DNA from: Deltaproteobacteria bacterium
Lineage (GTDB): Bacteria > Desulfobacterota > Desulfobacteria > Desulfobacterales > ETH-SRB1
DNA: 8,256 nt
Direction: 5' to 3'
Assembly: GCA_019309665.1 (NCBI GenBank)
Contig: JAFDFV010000081.1
Location: forward strand, 1-8,256
Position 1 is the stretch's first letter, and every line of letters starts with the position of its first letter. A program made the position numbers and the translations under genes. Shown piece by piece: positions 6,339 to 8,256 of this stretch. Below the pieces are notes generated by a model. The model saw only the letters and a list, made by a program, of their open reading frames with translations. It had not been told where the DNA came from and ran no database searches.

Positions 6339-7316
6339 ATGGAAACTCTATATGATTTCTTCGCCAAACCTATGGATCCAAAGCATTATAAAGGTATAAA
6401 GATTGGATTGGCATCGCCTGAGCAGATTCTAAAGTGGTCGCATGGGGAGATTAAAAAGCCGGAGACAATCAACTATCGAACCTTCAAACCAGAACGAGAC
6501 GGACTGTTTTGCGCCAAAATTTTTGGTCCTACAAAGGACTATGAGTGCAATTGTGGTAAGTACAAGCGTATGAAGCACAGGGGAGTTATTTGTGAAAAAT
6601 GCGGAGTTGAAGTTATTCAGTCAAAGGTCAGAAGGGAAAGGATGGCGCATATACAACTCGCTACACCTTGTGCCCATATATGGTTTTTGAAAAGCCTTCC
6701 AAGCAAGCTTGGCAACTTGCTTGATATGACTCTGAAAAATATTGAAAAAGTATTATATTTTGATAGTTATATCGTAATTGATCCCAAGGATACCGGTCTT
6801 AGCCGAGGTCAGCTTCTATCAGATGATAAATATTACGAAGCGCGTGAAGTATATGGTGAAAAGTTTGAAGCTGGGATAGGAGCCGAAGCAGTTAAAAAAA
6901 TACTTGAGAGCATTGATCTTGATGCTTTATACAAAGAACTTAGAGAGGAGATTAGTTCAACAGGCTCAGTTGCAAAGCGCCAAAAACTATCTAAACGACT
7001 AAAGATAGTAAATGCTTTCAGACGTAGCGGATTAAATCCGGTTTGGATGATTATGGATGTTATTCCTGTTCTTCCCCCTGATTTGCGCCCATTGGTTCCT
7101 CTGGAAGGCGGCAGGTTCGCCACATCCGATCTAAACGATCTGTATCGTAGAGTAATTAACCGTAATAACCGGTTAAAACGACTTATAGACTTAAATGCAC
7201 CTGATATCATTGTTCGTAATGAGAAAAGAATGTTGCAGGAATCAGTTGACGTTCTTTTTGATAACGGCCGGCATGGCAGAGTTATTACCGGAACCAACAA
7301 GAGAATCATTAAGTGA
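6339..7316 (+). CDS. rpoC: RNA polymerase subunit beta', N-terminal segment ending at a frameshift
   Basis: This is the 5' part of beta', the subunit that carries the catalytic magnesium site. Residues 1-322 align without gaps to E. coli numbering. They include the zinc-binding CNCGKYKRMKHRGVICEKC (C70, C72, C85, C88), the clamp, and the clamp helices RVINRNNRLKRL through EKRMLQESVDVLFDNGR. The sigma-contact residues R275 and E295 are present, and S302 stands where E. coli has Ala. The rudder then begins with GRVITGTNKR. After R322 (AGA, 7302-7304) the family continues PLKSLSD, but here the frame reads IIK and stops at TGA 7314-7316. The homologous frame resumes at 7306 (SLSDTLKGKQGRF). Exactly 8 bases are missing relative to an intact gene. 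Taken as given this segment would be a truncated, non-functional beta'. An assembly or sequencing error, or a real slippage deletion, are the main explanations. Confidence 0.9.
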   Translation: METLYDFFAKPMDPKHYKGIKIGLASPEQILKWSHGEIKKPETINYRTFKPERDGLFCAKIFGPTKDYECNCGKYKRMKHRGVICEKCGVEVIQSKVRRERMAHIQLATPCAHIWFLKSLPSKLGNLLDMTLKNIEKVLYFDSYIVIDPKDTGLSRGQLLSDDKYYEAREVYGEKFEAGIGAEAVKKILESIDLDALYKELREEISSTGSVAKRQKLSKRLKIVNAFRRSGLNPVWMIMDVIPVLPPDLRPLVPLEGGRFATSDLNDLYRRVINRNNRLKRLIDLNAPDIIVRNEKRMLQESVDVLFDNGRHGRVITGTNKRIIK

Positions 7317-8256
7317 TACGTTGAAGGGCAAGCAGGGACGTTTTCGCCAGAACCTCCTTGGTAAAAGAGTGGATTATTCCGGTCGTACTGTTATTACCGT
7401 TGGACCGAATCTTAGACTCCACCAGTGTGGTTTGCCAAAGAAAATGGCTTTGGAATTGTTCAAGCCTTTTGTTTATTATCGCCTTGAGCGGAAAGGACTT
7501 GTTTCTACTGTAAAAAGCGCCAAGAAGATGGTAGAAAAAGGAACCCCGGATGTCTGGGATGCGCTGGATGAAGTGGTAAAAGAGTATCCTGTAATGTTAA
7601 ACCGTGCTCCTACACTCCATCGTCTCGGTATTCAGGCATTCGAGCCTATTCTTATTGAAGGCAAAGCCATACAGCTTCATCCTCTTGTTTGTACGGCATT
7701 TAATGCTGACTTTGATGGTGATCAAATGGCTGTACATATTCCCCTTTCTGTCGAAGCCCAGATAGAGTCCAGGATATTAATGCTTTCGAGCAACAATATC
7801 CTTTCCCCTGCAAATGGGAGTCCAATTATTGTACCTAGCCAGGATATAGTTCTTGGTATATATTACATGACAAGAGCGGTTGAAGAAGCCAGAGGAGAAG
7901 GAACAAAATTTGCCGGCCCGGAAGAAGTCCGCTCCGCATACGATGCAGGTGCCGTTGATCTCCATGCTAAAATTACTGTTCGTATTAATAAAAAGAGATT
8001 TGACACAACCGTTGGACGTATTCTGCTTTGGGAAATCCTTCCTAAGGATAACATTGTGTTAATGCGTCAGATCATGGTTACTTCAGAAGAAGAGGCTCAA
8101 GCTGTTTATGATAAGCTGCAAAAAGGCGCAAGCTTTGTTGATATGGTACATCAATATTCACAGAGCCTCGACAAAAAGAATGAAGGTGTTCTTGGTTTGC
8201 TTAGAAAGGATGAGTTCAAGAGGATATATCAGGCAAAAGATGAAGATGTTAATACA
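7306..8256 (+). CDS. rpoC: RNA polymerase subunit beta', catalytic segment in shifted frame, runs off window
   Basis: This is the continuation of beta' in the plus-one frame, open for 317 codons to the window edge. It shows SLSDTLKGKQGRFRQNLLGK (end of rudder and switch 2), VDYSGRTVITVGPNLRLHQC, EYPVMLNRAPTLHRLGIQAF, and the magnesium-binding NADFDGDQMAVH at 7702-7737, then ILSPANGSPIIVPSQDIVLG. If the three residues missing at the frameshift are restored, the three catalytic aspartates become 460, 462 and 464, exactly the E. coli positions. That is strong evidence that this is one gene with a short deletion. After VGRILLWEILPK (to 8046) the usual continuation (GLPYS-like, leading to the funnel) is replaced by a parvulin-like domain. 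Reading upstream, this frame has an ATG at 7273 with no good ribosome binding site, so separate translation is unlikely. Confidence 0.9.
8050..8256 (+). other. Parvulin (PpiC/rotamase)-like domain inserted in beta', partial
   Basis: Sixty-nine codons after the beta' motif EILPKD read as the first two-thirds of a parvulin-type peptidyl-prolyl isomerase domain. They run RQIMVTSEEEAQAVYDKLQK, then GASFVDMVHQYSQSLDKKN, EGVLGLLRKDEFKRIYQAKD. This parallels the family pattern HILV-x-teeeA-x-L-x-G-a-F-x-la-x-yS, then GGdLGwf-rg-m-x-x-f. The His of HILV is Gln here, GGDLG is EGVLG, and the Met of the substrate pocket is Phe, so catalysis is doubtful and a structural or binding role is more likely. 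The insertion point corresponds to about E. coli beta' residue 586, between the active-site barrel and the region leading to the secondary-channel funnel. The domain's C-terminal third and the return to beta' lie beyond the window. Confidence 0.75.

Noticed and set aside
6833..7309. 158-codon open frame on the minus strand opposite rpoC
   Set aside because: It is antisense to strongly conserved beta' coding sequence, and its translation has no recognisable features. Other antisense open frames opposite rpoB and rplA were dismissed for the same reason.
7314..7316. TGA read as selenocysteine or by stop readthrough
   Set aside because: Continuing in the same frame gives a short non-homologous tail and then TAA within about 16 codons, while the true beta' homology is in the next frame.
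7305..7317. Programmed plus-one frameshifting at AAG-TGA-T
   Set aside because: A shift here would omit three highly conserved rudder residues. The AAG codon would re-pair poorly in the new frame, and no upstream stimulatory site is seen. A deletion or error is simpler.

Overview
This window carries the rplA-rplJ-rplL-rpoB-rpoC block, all on the plus strand: the 3' part of rplA (ribosomal protein L1), complete rplJ (L10), complete rplL (L7/L12), complete rpoB (RNA polymerase beta) and the 5' half of rpoC (beta'). The gene order is the common bacterial one. The proteins look proteobacterial: the beta subunit has a charged insertion where E. coli beta has its lineage-specific insert, and the beta' zinc-finger cysteines and active-site aspartates fall on E. 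coli numbering. AT-rich DNA, repeat-laden spacers and protein style suggest a deltaproteobacterium / Desulfobacterota, perhaps Desulfobacteraceae-like. That placement is an inference of moderate to low confidence.

Layout: rplA ends at 641. A 362-base spacer follows. It holds one copy of a dispersed repeat (684-721) and then an L10-type autoregulatory leader whose variable arm is a long near-perfect palindrome (817-923). rplJ (GTG start) and rplL are separated by 74 bases that fold into a strong hairpin. The 209-base rplL-rpoB spacer holds a second hairpin and a MITE-like copy of the same dispersed repeat in opposite orientation. rpoB and rpoC are 27 bases apart.

Two things stand out. First, rpoC is broken as given: after beta' residue 322 the frame shifts, with 8 bases fewer than the conserved protein requires, and a stop follows at 7314-7316. 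The homologous frame resumes at 7306 and stays open to the window edge. This is either an assembly or sequencing error or a real lesion in an essential gene. Second, near the end of the window the beta' sequence departs from the family and becomes a parvulin (PpiC/rotamase)-like domain, with the usual first catalytic His replaced by Gln. It looks like a peptidyl-prolyl isomerase fold inserted into beta' downstream of the active-site barrel, and it runs off the window.

Functionally, L1, L10 and L7/L12 are parts of the large ribosomal subunit (L1 stalk and L10-L12 stalk), and RpoB and RpoC form the RNA polymerase catalytic core. Their co-location lets translation and transcription capacity be set together. 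The L10 leader and the spacer hairpins are the likely points for tuning rplJ-rplL and rpoBC output.
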